Assembly: GCA_033851545.1 (NCBI GenBank) | Contig: JAWWOO010000005.1 | Coordinates: forward strand, 1 to 64,000 | Length of the DNA stretch: 64,000 nt | Source: JAWWOL01 sp033851545 | Lineage (GTDB): Bacteria > Actinomycetota > Actinomycetes > JAWWOL01 | Direction: 5' to 3' | In this document: positions 16,010 through 24,809 of the stretch, in pieces | Position numbering within the stretch: position 1 is the stretch's first letter | How the letters are laid out: every line of letters begins with the position of its first letter | Notes under the pieces: generated by a model | What the model was told of the DNA's origin: nothing | Database searches by the model: none | What the model saw: only the letters and a program-made list of their open reading frames with translations | Program-made: the position numbers and the translations under genes

Positions 16010-16198
16010 AACGCCTGCGAGGTGAGCTGTCGGGTTCGGGCTGGAAAGGTTGCCCGGCCGACCGAAGTCGGCTTCACCCCAAGGCGCGTGACGGTGGTGC
16101 TGTCGCGTGCCGCGGTCTGGAGACCAGTGGGTCCCCCGCTCCTGCCCCTGATTGCAAGTTGTCGGGAGAGCCTCGGTCGAGGGGCAGGACTCGGCGTT
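16010..16198 (-). promoter_or_regulatory. c-di-AMP riboswitch (ydaO/yuaA class)
   Basis: Read on the minus strand, the region carries the class landmarks in order: AACGCCGAG (5' P1 strand), GGCAGGAGCGGGGGACCCAC, TTGGGGTGAAGCCGA, CCCGACAGCTCACCTCG and AGGCG (3' P1 strand). The 5' CGCCGAG can pair with the 3' CTCG-x-AGGCG. It ends 16 bases before the GTG of the NlpC/P60 gene. This class senses cyclic di-AMP and commonly precedes NlpC/P60 and resuscitation-factor genes in Actinobacteria. The remainder of the gap (16199-16420) is the shared divergent promoter region with the GGDEF gene, and I see no gene in it. Confidence 0.93.
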
Positions 16199-16420
16199 AC
16201 GACCGGGGCTCGGGATTGTTCCGTCTGCCGGACCCTAGACGGTGGCTCCGTCCGCGACCAACAGCGGGGTCTGTCCCAGAGGGTATCGGCAGCGCGTACG
16301 GGCGCAGAAATGGTCCATTAGGACTACCCGGGTTGGGCCTTGGCGCCCGTTTGAATACAAGTGCATACAAGGGACGGCCAGAGCCTCAGGGACCCGCCAC
16401 CGACTGCCGACATCGATGAC

Positions 16421-18568
16421 ATGACGCGGACGTCGGACCCTCTTGCGGGCATGGACCGCTATGCCGCCGTCTTCGCGCACCTGCACGAGGCCGTTCTCAT
16501 CTGCGACCCGGGCGGCCGGATCACCGAGGTCAACCCGGCGGCCGAGCGGTTGTTCGGCTATGCCGGAGCCGACCTGGTCGGCACGTTTCCCGGGGGCATC
16601 CGGGACCCTGCCGGGGCCGAGCTGAGGGCCGATGCCGTACGCCTCCAGCTCACCATCTCGGCCGAGTGGTCCGGCGACGTCCCGTTCCACCGGCGCAACG
16701 GAGAGCGGCGGGTCGGCAGGGCGAGCTGGACGGCCCTCTACGACCCCCCCGGCTCGGACCTCGTGGCGGGCTATCTGGGCATCACCCGGGACGTGACGGA
16801 GGAGCTGCTGACCGCGGTGATGCTGGCCGAGACCGAGCTGCGCTGGCGCCTCACCTTCGACGCTGCACCGATCGGCATCGCGCTGGTCGGCCTCGACGGC
16901 AGCTTTCTGCGGGTCAACGGCGCGCTGTGCCAGATCGTCGGATACTCCGAACCCGAGCTGCGCGGCTGTACCTTCCAGGACATCACGCACGCTGACGACC
17001 TGGACGCCGACCTCACACTGCTGGGTGAGCTGCTCCGGGGGGACATCGACCACTACACGCTGGACAAGCGCTACCGCCACTCCGCCGGCCACTACGTCTG
17101 GGTACGGCTGTCGGTGGGGCTGGTCAGGGGTGAAGCCGGCGAGCCGCTGCAGTTCATCGCGCAGGTCCAGGACGTGACGGCCGCCCGGCTGGCCCGTCAG
17201 CGGTTGACCGCGATCATCGCCAGCGCAAGGGACGCCTTCCTCAGCATCGACCGGTCGGGTCACGTGACGGAGTGGAACGCCGCGGCCGAGCAGATGTTCG
17301 GCTGGAGCCGCCAGGAGGCTGTCGGGATGCTGCTGTCGGCCCTGGTGATGGCGCCGGGGACGGCGGCTGCCGCGAACGAGGATCTGGCCCGGCTCGCCGC
17401 CGGAGCGGACCCGGTCATCCTGGGGCAACGGCTGGAGACGACCGCCGTACGCCGCGGCGGCGAGGAGTTCCCTGTCGAGCTCACCGTCTGGGCGGCGGAC
17501 GACGCCCCGGACGAGTTCCACGCGTTCCTGCGCGACATCAGCGACCGGGTCCGAGCGCAGGAACGGGCCGTCGCCTTCACCGCACGCCAGCAGGCCATCG
17601 TCGAGGCCCAGCTCGACATCGCGCAGGTCGAGCTGACGCCGAGCAAGGTGATGCAGCGGATCTGCGAGCAGGCGGCCAACGTGACCAAGGCCAGCGCTGC
17701 GGTGATCGAGCTGCTGGACGGCGACGACATGGTCTTCCGGTCCACCAGCGCAGCCGTTCGCCAGTACCTGGGGCTGCGGCTGCCGGTCGGAGACAGCCTC
17801 TCCGGCCTGTCGGTCACGACCGGGGAGACGCTGATCTGCGTCGACACCGGCAACGACCCGCGGGTCAACGCCGAGGCCTGCCGCGCGGTGGGCGTGGGCT
17901 CGATGATCGTGGCGCCGCTGCGTACGGGCAACGCCGTCGTGGGCGTCCTCAAGGTGATGTCGCCGCAGACCGGTCGGTTCAACGACGACGACGCCGGAGC
18001 GCTGGAGCTGCTCGCCATACCCTTCGCCACCGCGATGACCAACGCCTGGCGGCTCGAGGCCACCTCGCAGCAGGCGCTCAGCGACCCGATGACCGGGCTG
18101 GCCAACCGTGCGTACGCCCTGCACGAGCTCGAGCGGTCCTTGGCCCGGCAGCACCGCAACGGCGGTCACACCGCCGTGATCTTCGTCGACCTCGACCGGT
18201 TCAAGGCGGTCAACGACACCTACGGCCACGCGGCGGGCGACGAGCTGCTGAGCGCCGTGGCCGACAAGCTGCGGCAGGCCGTACGGACGACGGACACGCC
18301 CGCGCGTTACGGGGGCGACGAGTTCGTCATCGTCTGTGAGGGGTTGACCGCGCCCGGCGATGCCGTGGTGCTCGCCGAGCGGCTGGTCAGGACGATTCCG
18401 GGGACGTACGAGCTGGAGAGCGGCGTCGCGTTGATCGGCGCCAGTGTCGGCGTTGCGGTCGCGGCGGCGGAAGTGCCAGCCGCGCAGCTGCTGAGGCTCG
18501 CCGACGAGGCGATGTACGAGGCCAAGCAGGCTGGCGGGTCGCGGTACAGCATCCGCACGGTGGGCTGA
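16421..18568 (+). CDS. PAS-PAS-PAS-GAF-GGDEF diguanylate cyclase
   Basis: The 715-residue cytoplasmic protein has three PAS domains (about 10-120, 135-265 and 270-395), a GAF domain (about 405-550) and a C-terminal GGDEF domain (about 565-715). The active site YGGDEFVIV is intact, and the product-inhibition I-site RTTD sits exactly five residues before GGDEF, so it should make cyclic di-GMP under feedback control. There is no EAL domain or TM segment. ATG 16421 is chosen, but a GTG at 16361 and an ATG at 16451 are possible; none has a clear ribosome site. It diverges from the c-di-AMP-controlled hydrolase gene. Confidence 0.9.
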   Translation: MTRTSDPLAGMDRYAAVFAHLHEAVLICDPGGRITEVNPAAERLFGYAGADLVGTFPGGIRDPAGAELRADAVRLQLTISAEWSGDVPFHRRNGERRVGRASWTALYDPPGSDLVAGYLGITRDVTEELLTAVMLAETELRWRLTFDAAPIGIALVGLDGSFLRVNGALCQIVGYSEPELRGCTFQDITHADDLDADLTLLGELLRGDIDHYTLDKRYRHSAGHYVWVRLSVGLVRGEAGEPLQFIAQVQDVTAARLARQRLTAIIASARDAFLSIDRSGHVTEWNAAAEQMFGWSRQEAVGMLLSALVMAPGTAAAANEDLARLAAGADPVILGQRLETTAVRRGGEEFPVELTVWAADDAPDEFHAFLRDISDRVRAQERAVAFTARQQAIVEAQLDIAQVELTPSKVMQRICEQAANVTKASAAVIELLDGDDMVFRSTSAAVRQYLGLRLPVGDSLSGLSVTTGETLICVDTGNDPRVNAEACRAVGVGSMIVAPLRTGNAVVGVLKVMSPQTGRFNDDDAGALELLAIPFATAMTNAWRLEATSQQALSDPMTGLANRAYALHELERSLARQHRNGGHTAVIFVDLDRFKAVNDTYGHAAGDELLSAVADKLRQAVRTTDTPARYGGDEFVIVCEGLTAPGDAVVLAERLVRTIPGTYELESGVALIGASVGVAVAAAEVPAAQLLRLADEAMYEAKQAGGSRYSIRTVG

Positions 18569-18590
18569 CCCGCTCGCCCGCTGCCCGTGC

Positions 18591-19685
18591 TCAGCCCGTG
18601 GGTCGGGTGGCCCCCACGTAGCCGTTCAGGTAGACGCGCTGCAGGGACACGCTGGCGCCGCTGTGCGGTGCCGCGATCATGTAGCCGTTGCCGGCGTAGA
18701 TGGCCACGTGATGGATCGTCGCCGGGTTGTTGGGGTCGGTGGCCCAGAACAGCAGGTCGCCCGGCTGCAGCTCGGCGAGGCCGACGTGGTGGCCGACGAA
18801 CCACTGCTCGCGGGAGGTACGAGGCAGGGGGACACCCGCCTGGGCGTAGGCCCAGCCGGTCAGGCCCGAGCAGTCGAACGCGCCCGGTCCGGTCGCTCCC
18901 CAGACGTACGGCGTGCCCTCGCGTGAGGTTGCCGCCGCCACGGCGGCACCCGCTGCCGCAGTCGGTGGGGTGGCCGTGCCGACCAGCGCCGCCTGCGCCT
19001 GGGCCACCGCCTGCGCCCGCAGCAGCTCTGCCTCGAACTTGGCGGCGGCCTTCTTCTCGGCCTCCTGCTGGAGCTCGACGACGACGGCCCGGACATGGTC
19101 GTTGGCGGAGGAGAGCAGCTGGCTCTGCTGAGCCAGCAGGCGGCGGACCAGGAGGGCGTTGCGCGACGCGGACGCCTCGAGCTTTGACCGGTTGGTGGCG
19201 GCCTGCGCAAGCTTGGCGTTGAGGGTGGCGAGCGCTGCCGTCTGGCCGCTGGCATGCGCGAAGGCGAGCTGCTGGCTGCGCAGCACGTTGCCGGCCATGG
19301 ACATCCGCTCGACGACATCGCCGAGGTCGGAGCCGTTGAGCGCCTCGGCGTAGAGCGGGGCCGGGCCGCCGGCCTCGTACAGTGCGGTGGCCTGACTGCT
19401 GAGCATGGCCTGACCGGCACCATCGCTGGCCCGGGCGGCTTCGAGGTCGGCCTGGACGCCGAGGTAGGACGTGACCGCCTTGCCGAGGCCCTCCTGGGCC
19501 GCATTGAAGTTCTCGCTGGCGACCTCGGCCTCGGTGGTCAGTTTGTCCACCTGGCGGGAGAGGTCGGCCGCCTGCTTCTTGGCGTCGGCCAGCGAGGGGC
19601 TTGCCGACGCTGCGGGGGTGGCGATGAGCACGCCGGCGGCCGTGACCAGCGCGAGTGCGGTCGCGCTGACCCGCCTGCCGGTCAC
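18591..19685 (-). CDS. Secreted NlpC/P60 endopeptidase with coiled coil (RipA-like) 3
   Basis: The 364-residue product has a signal peptide (about 1-26, cut after ASASP), a coiled coil (about 30-235, with SLADAKKQAADLSRQVDKL) and an NlpC/P60 domain with catalytic Cys in FDCSGLTGWAY and His in IHHVAIYAGNG. The layout matches enzyme 1 (12424-13743), but the sequences differ enough to be old paralogues. The GTG start overlaps the stop of the upstream membrane-protein gene (GTGA), indicating coupled translation. It ends 22 bases from the convergent GGDEF gene. Confidence 0.9.
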   Translation of the reverse strand: MTGRRVSATALALVTAAGVLIATPAASASPSLADAKKQAADLSRQVDKLTTEAEVASENFNAAQEGLGKAVTSYLGVQADLEAARASDGAGQAMLSSQATALYEAGGPAPLYAEALNGSDLGDVVERMSMAGNVLRSQQLAFAHASGQTAALATLNAKLAQAATNRSKLEASASRNALLVRRLLAQQSQLLSSANDHVRAVVVELQQEAEKKAAAKFEAELLRAQAVAQAQAALVGTATPPTAAAGAAVAAATSREGTPYVWGATGPGAFDCSGLTGWAYAQAGVPLPRTSREQWFVGHHVGLAELQPGDLLFWATDPNNPATIHHVAIYAGNGYMIAAPHSGASVSLQRVYLNGYVGATRPTG

Positions 19686-20116
19686 GAGCCGGTGTACTTG
19701 CCGGTGGCGTGCGCGGTGATCACGGTCAGACCCTTGGTCTTCGAGGTCCGATAGAACACGAGCGTGTGCACGGTGTTGGTCAGGGTCAGCGAGGCGGTGC
19801 CGTCGGGCCGGATCGTGAAGTCGGTCGTCCCGATCGTCTCGGTGGACTTGACCGCAGCCTGGGCCGCTGCATAGGCGGCCTGCAGGTTGTGGCTGCTCTG
19901 GAAGTTCTGGCTCGCGGCCTGGACAGCGGTGCTCGCGTCGTCCGAGGTGGCCAGGTGGCCCAGGCCGACGCTGATCCCGTCGAAGCCGAGCACGCCGATG
20001 ATGGCGAAGGTGACTACCAGCTTGGTCATCCAGCCGATGACGATCGAGCCGGCGTCCCCGGCCTCGACCCGGACGTCGTCGCCACGACCATCCTGTTGGT
20101 GCAGTGTGAGGTCCAC
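19682..20116 (-). CDS. Small single-pass membrane protein, unknown function
   Basis: The 144-residue product has a charged N-terminus, one TM helix (WMTKLVVTFAIIGVLGFDGISVGLG, near 29-50, broken here only for description) and an extracytoplasmic Ala/Ser/Thr-rich domain ending in a beta-rich stretch (SLTLTNTVHTLVFY). I do not recognise the family. The architecture recalls TadE/TadG-like pilin-assembly proteins, but the match is too weak to claim. It is translationally coupled to the NlpC/P60 gene that follows, so it may anchor, deliver or restrain that hydrolase (inference from the overlap). Confidence 0.7.
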   Translation of the reverse strand: MDLTLHQQDGRGDDVRVEAGDAGSIVIGWMTKLVVTFAIIGVLGFDGISVGLGHLATSDDASTAVQAASQNFQSSHNLQAAYAAAQAAVKSTETIGTTDFTIRPDGTASLTLTNTVHTLVFYRTSKTKGLTVITAHATGKYTGS

Positions 20117-20248
20117 CCACGCGCCTTCCGTGCCGCCCAGCAGAGCCTTTCTCTGCTCGGAGGTCGGCGTGATGGCTGGGCGCCTTGAGCCGATGGGCGG
20201 AACACAGTCAATTCCCAGGCCGGTCCGCTCGGCCTACGCGGCCTGCTC

Positions 20249-21976
20249 TCAGCGGCGGCCGGCCGGCAGCCCGGGCACCCGGCCGCCGAGAGCGGCGAGC
20301 AGCCGGGCGACCTCCGGGATGCGAAGGCGGACGGCGATCCACAGCATCACCCAGGCTCCGGCAGGCACGCCGAGCGCAAGGGACAGCACCGAGCCGGAGA
20401 CACCGTGGCCGGCGACGGCGCCGCCCAGCTCGGACAGCACCCAGGCGACCGCAGCGCCGACGGCCGAGGCGACCGTCAGCCGTACGAGGGTCCGGACCGT
20501 ACGCTGCCGGTCGATCGAGCCGAGCCGGTGGCTCAGGACCGCGCCGGTGAGGGTGACGCCGACGAGGTAGGACAGCGCGTATCCGCCGGCCAGGGCCGGC
20601 AGCCGGGCGCTGCCCTCCAGGCTGACGAACAGCAGCAGGTCGGCCAGCACGTTGACGGCGTTGACCACGATGCTGATGTACGCCGGTGTGCGGGTGTCGC
20701 CGAGCGCGTAGAACGCCCGCAGGTGCAGCTGGAACGCCGAGAATGGGATCAGTCCCAGGGCAAAGGTGGCGATGGTCCAGCCGATGACCCGGGCGTCGGC
20801 CTGATGGACCGCTCCGTGCCGGAACAGCGTCGTGGCGACCGGCTGCGCAAGCACGATCAGCGCGAACGTCGCCGGGACGAGGACCACCGCGGAGAGCCGC
20901 AGCCCACGGGACAGCTCGAGCGGCAGCAGTCGGGGCCGGCCGTCGACCACGTGCCGGCTCATCCGCGGCAGCAACGCGGTGATGACCGACACGGCCACGA
21001 TCGCGTGCGGCAGGGAGAAGACCACGAACGCGAGCACGTACGTGGTGTAGCTGCCGCTGCCCGGGGCCGGCGCGGCGCAGCGGTCGCCGGTGGAGAGCGT
21101 CTGGTGCGCCAGCCGGACGACCACGAAGTAGCTGAGCTGATTGGCCAGGACGTAGACCAGGACCCAGCTGCCCAGCCGACCGGCCGCGCCGAGTCCTGCG
21201 TTGGCGAAGTCGAACCGCGGCCGCCAGTGGAAGCCCGTCCGCCGCAGGGCGGGCACCAGCGCCACGGTCTGCACGACGACACCCGCTGTGGTGCCGAGGG
21301 CCAGGACGAGGATCTGCGTGTGCGACAGCACGGGCACCTTGCCGGTGTCGTCGTCCGGCAGGATCAGGACGAGCAGGCCGGTCACGATGACGACGAGGTT
21401 GTTGAGCACCGGCGCCCACATCGGCGCCGCGAAGCTGCGCCGGGTGTTGAGGATCGCCCCCATCGTGGCGCCGATGCCGTAGAAGGCGATCTGCGGCAGG
21501 AAGTAGCGTGCGAAGGTGACCGCGTGCGCCTTGTCGGTGGCCTTCGTGCAGTCACCGGCATAGAGCGCGGTGATCTGCGGCGCCGCCAGGACGCCGATGA
21601 TGCTGGCGACACCGAGGACGAGGGCGACCAGGGTGAGCAGCCGCTGGGCGTAGGCCACGCCTTCGTCGGTCCCCTGCTTCGCCGCCTTGACCAGCAGAGG
21701 GACCACGACGCTGGTGAGAACGCCCCCGAGCAGCAGCTCGTAGATGATGTTCGGCAGGGTGTTCGCGATGTTGTACGCGTCCCCGAAGGCCTTGCTGCCG
21801 ATGACACCCGCGATGACGACGGTGCGCAGCAGGCCGGTGCCGCGGGAGACGATGGTGCCGGCGGCCATCGTCCGGCTCGAGCGCAGCAGGCTCGGCTCCA
21901 GCTCGGTCGCTGCGGCTGAGGCGGTGGGTCGGGGGGGTGGCGGTGGGGGTGTGCGGGGCGGCGGCGGCAGGCTCAT
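20249..21976 (-). CDS. murJ: Lipid II flippase MurJ (MviN), without C-terminal pseudokinase
   Basis: MurJ flips lipid II across the membrane for peptidoglycan synthesis. The 575-residue product has a Pro-rich N-terminal tail (1-30) and about 14 TM helices of the MOP superfamily, with the family features SRGTGLLRTVVIAGVIG in TM1 and NIANTLPNIIYELLLGG. The protein ends at a short basic tail (GRVPGLPAGRR). The C-terminal kinase-like and extracellular domains found in mycobacterial MviN are missing here and sit in a separate gene at 13754-15229. Its ATG overlaps the stop of the DUF6049 gene, so the pair is coupled. Confidence 0.95.
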   Translation of the reverse strand: MSLPPPPRTPPPPPPRPTASAAATELEPSLLRSSRTMAAGTIVSRGTGLLRTVVIAGVIGSKAFGDAYNIANTLPNIIYELLLGGVLTSVVVPLLVKAAKQGTDEGVAYAQRLLTLVALVLGVASIIGVLAAPQITALYAGDCTKATDKAHAVTFARYFLPQIAFYGIGATMGAILNTRRSFAAPMWAPVLNNLVVIVTGLLVLILPDDDTGKVPVLSHTQILVLALGTTAGVVVQTVALVPALRRTGFHWRPRFDFANAGLGAAGRLGSWVLVYVLANQLSYFVVVRLAHQTLSTGDRCAAPAPGSGSYTTYVLAFVVFSLPHAIVAVSVITALLPRMSRHVVDGRPRLLPLELSRGLRLSAVVLVPATFALIVLAQPVATTLFRHGAVHQADARVIGWTIATFALGLIPFSAFQLHLRAFYALGDTRTPAYISIVVNAVNVLADLLLFVSLEGSARLPALAGGYALSYLVGVTLTGAVLSHRLGSIDRQRTVRTLVRLTVASAVGAAVAWVLSELGGAVAGHGVSGSVLSLALGVPAGAWVMLWIAVRLRIPEVARLLAALGGRVPGLPAGRR

Positions 21977-24300
21977 GCCTCGGGCTCCGCGGCTGCGCCG
22001 GCAGCGGACTCAGCGGTGGCGGGCTCGTCGGGTGTGGCCGCCGGCCCCCCGCGTGCGTTGCGAATGCGCCGGTAGAGCCGAACGATCACCGCCAGGCCGA
22101 GCAGCCCGCACACCGCGATGGTGATCGTGACCACGACGACGCCGGCCGCCGAGATGTGCACCTGCAGGACCACCGGTGTCCCGTAGTCGCGGCCGGTCGG
22201 CGTGAGCAGCTGGGCGTCGACGAACACCTTGCCGGCACCGGCACTGTTGACGGTGACCGTCACATCGGTCTGGACGTGAGCTCCTGCCGCGAGGACCAGG
22301 ACGACCGGCTTGGTCTTGCGCAGCGCTGCACTGCGCGGCCGCAGCACCACCTGCACCTTCACCGCGACCGGCAGGTCGTTGACGACGCTGATCGGCAGCT
22401 TGGCCCCCTTGCCGACCAGGGTGTTGGTGCCCTTGCTGACGATCCGCACCTTGTCCTCGGTCGAGTGCAGCGCCGTCACGGTGGCGTCGAGCAGCGCCTC
22501 CCCGCCGCTGCCCGGCTTACGGAACGCGGTGGACGCTGAGCGGTAGAGGCTGCGCTGCAGCTGCAGGACCTGCTGGTTGACCTGGTCCTCGGCTTCCCGG
22601 GTGCACAGCGCCCCGGGTGTCGTGGTCGGGGTGCCGGCCGTGGCCGGGCTTGGGGCGGACCCTGTTGTCGGCGCGACCGGGCACAGGATCGAGCGGAAGC
22701 CGGCCAGCTCGGCATCGGTCTGCACGATGCGGGTCGCGGTGCCGTCGGGGAGCGTGGGCTGGTTCGGCGGCCGGTGGACCGCGGCGCGGGCGACAGCGGG
22801 GTCGGGCGGCGCCTGCAGTGCCTGGGGCACCGTGACGGGGGTGATCCACGGCAGCCGGCCACTCTCGTCGAGCACAGCGCGTACGGGGCTCTCGGTCGGG
22901 GACCAGCGCCGGCCCGGGGCGAGGACGAGGGTCCGCGGCGCCGAGGGGCCGGCCTCGACGGCGATGGCCGCGGTCTCGGCGGCGAACCGCTGGCCGAGCA
23001 GCACCCGGTCCTCCGCCCGTACGGGGGTGGTGGCCAGCTTGCTCAGCCCGTCGTCGACGACCACGGCCGGGACGGTGCCGCCCGGGCGGTCGACGGTCGC
23101 GGTCGACGTGGGCGTGTAGCCCAGGTCCGTGCCATTCGTGACCGGCACGGCCTTGCTGCTCAGGACCAGCCCGGTGGTGGTCAGCTGGCCGAGCGCCCCC
23201 TGTGACAGGGCCCCGTCGGGGGGCCAGAGCAGCCCGGTGCTGACCCCCGGGAGGCTGGACTCGAGACCGGTCGAGCGGGCCTGGGTGACCAGTGAGCCAC
23301 CCCGCGCGGCGATGAGGGCCTCGATGTCCGGGTCACCGTACGGGGTGGCGATCGACGTCGTCTTGGCCAGCAGCGCGTTCAGCTCGGCGAGGTAGGTGGT
23401 GGCGTTGGCGGAGTAGGCGCCGGGGGCTCCCCCCTTGACCGTGTACGCGGCGGTCATCAGCTGGAGCTCCTGCACGTTCTCCGGGTCGATGACCGGCGTC
23501 ACGAGCACCGGCTTGATCGCCACCGGCGTCGGGGCTGGGTCGGTCGAGACGCCCCCCGGTACGGGCGGCGCGGTCTCCTGGGGAACCGTGCCGCTCTGGC
23601 CGGCCGCCTGGCTCGCCACGTTGAGCAGTCTGCCGAGCCGCCCGACCGGGCCGATCTCCACGCCGACGCCGTCATCACTGAACGTGTTGTCCGGCTGCAG
23701 CCGTGGGGTGCTCAGCATCGGCCAGACCCAGGCGACCTGTACGGGCGCCACCGCAGCGCTCGGCGGCAGCCACGGCAGGAACGTGTTGACGCGGGCGTCG
23801 TACTCCCGGTTGTCTATGGTCCCGCGGTAGACCTCGACGGCGATCCGGTAGACGCCGGGGGTGGTCAGCTGCAGCGCGTCGATCGGGACCTGCAGCACGT
23901 ACGGCACGCTGGCCCCGGCCGCCAGGGGGACGAGAGTCGTTGGCGTGCCGGCGTTGTCGCTCTCGAAATGGTCCGTCGAGCCGGCCACCTCGAGCAGGGC
24001 GGCGCGCGACTCCAACGGTGTGGACTGGATCCGCAGGGCGATGCTGAGGCCGTCGTACTCCAGCGCGGTGGGGTTGGTCAGCACGCCGGCGACCGTCAGC
24101 AGGTCACCGGGCTGCGGTGCGGTGGGGCTGATCCGGTCGACGGTCAGGGTGAGCGGCAAGGTGGTCGTGGTGGCGGCGTGGGCCACCGTGCCGAGCAGCG
24201 GCAGCAGGCCGAGCAGCGCCGCGAGCAGGGTCAGGCCGGCCCCGCGCCGGCGGCCGGTCCCGTACCGGACGCCCCGGACGCGGTCGCGCCGGGTCGTCAC
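21973..24300 (-). CDS. DUF6049 secreted, membrane-anchored envelope protein (Rv3909-like)
   Basis: The 775-residue product has a signal peptide (about 1-32, GLTLLAALLGLLPLLGTVAHA), a large extracytoplasmic region of beta-sandwich and mixed domains (about 33-695), one C-terminal TM helix (AAGVVVVTITIAVCGLLGLAVIV, near 715-737) and a short cytoplasmic tail. Function is unknown. The family is conserved just upstream of murJ in Actinobacteria, which points to lipid II transport or cell-wall assembly. GTG 24300 is chosen since the frame upstream is antisense to nothing but overlaps the Nudix gene without homology. Confidence 0.85.
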   Translation of the reverse strand: MTTRRDRVRGVRYGTGRRRGAGLTLLAALLGLLPLLGTVAHAATTTTLPLTLTVDRISPTAPQPGDLLTVAGVLTNPTALEYDGLSIALRIQSTPLESRAALLEVAGSTDHFESDNAGTPTTLVPLAAGASVPYVLQVPIDALQLTTPGVYRIAVEVYRGTIDNREYDARVNTFLPWLPPSAAVAPVQVAWVWPMLSTPRLQPDNTFSDDGVGVEIGPVGRLGRLLNVASQAAGQSGTVPQETAPPVPGGVSTDPAPTPVAIKPVLVTPVIDPENVQELQLMTAAYTVKGGAPGAYSANATTYLAELNALLAKTTSIATPYGDPDIEALIAARGGSLVTQARSTGLESSLPGVSTGLLWPPDGALSQGALGQLTTTGLVLSSKAVPVTNGTDLGYTPTSTATVDRPGGTVPAVVVDDGLSKLATTPVRAEDRVLLGQRFAAETAAIAVEAGPSAPRTLVLAPGRRWSPTESPVRAVLDESGRLPWITPVTVPQALQAPPDPAVARAAVHRPPNQPTLPDGTATRIVQTDAELAGFRSILCPVAPTTGSAPSPATAGTPTTTPGALCTREAEDQVNQQVLQLQRSLYRSASTAFRKPGSGGEALLDATVTALHSTEDKVRIVSKGTNTLVGKGAKLPISVVNDLPVAVKVQVVLRPRSAALRKTKPVVLVLAAGAHVQTDVTVTVNSAGAGKVFVDAQLLTPTGRDYGTPVVLQVHISAAGVVVVTITIAVCGLLGLAVIVRLYRRIRNARGGPAATPDEPATAESAAGAAAEPEA

Positions 24301-24307
24301 ACCAGCC

Positions 24308-24775
24308 TCACGCTGTCTCGGCCAGCAGCGCGGTCGCGCGGCGGAGCAGCTGGCGCTCGTCGTCGTAGGCGAGCCGGGCAGGGACCTCGTCGAGCGGCAC
24401 CCACGCGACCTCGGTGACCTCGACGTCCTCGTCGGAGAGCTCGCCGCTCTCGGCCAGCAGCAGGTAGTGGTGCACCGTCTTGTGGATCCGCCGGTCGTCG
24501 ATGACGAACCAGAAGTCGATGACACCGAGCTCGCCGACCACCCGGCCCAGGATGCCGGTCTCCTCGGCCACCTCGCGTACGGCGGTGATCTCGGGGGTCT
24601 CGCCCTGCTCGATGTGCCCCTTGGGCAGCGACCAGAGCAGCCGGCCCCGCCGGTCGAGCCGGCCGATCAGCGCCGCCCGCATCCCCTGGGCACCACGCTC
24701 GACCACGAGCCCGCCGGCGGAGATCTCCTCCACGCGCCGGAGCCGTTGGCGTCGTGAAGGGCGGGCAGAGGTCAC
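24308..24775 (-). CDS. Nudix hydrolase (MutT4-like)
   Basis: The 155-residue product has a perfect Nudix box, G-x5-E-x7-REV-x-EE-x-G (GHIEQGETPEITAVREVAEE and following TG, about 52-74), which binds the metal and cuts nucleoside diphosphate derivatives. The position, upstream of the DUF6049-murJ pair, matches mutT4 (Rv3908) of M. tuberculosis. The true substrate cannot be read from sequence. It starts at GTG 24775, close to a YbaK-like gene, and ends 7 bases before the DUF6049 start, so it is probably in the same operon. Confidence 0.93.
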   Translation of the reverse strand: MTSARPSRRQRLRRVEEISAGGLVVERGAQGMRAALIGRLDRRGRLLWSLPKGHIEQGETPEITAVREVAEETGILGRVVGELGVIDFWFVIDDRRIHKTVHHYLLLAESGELSDEDVEVTEVAWVPLDEVPARLAYDDERQLLRRATALLAETA

Positions 24776-24809
24776 CGCTCGATCGTAGTGGTGTGCGGCC
24801 CCGGGATGG

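Noticed and set aside
12292..18229. Very long open frames antisense to the NlpC/P60 and GGDEF genes
   Set aside because: GC-rich third codon positions leave opposite-strand frames open; their translations are Arg/Ala/Gly-rich with no family signal, and they overlap well-supported genes.
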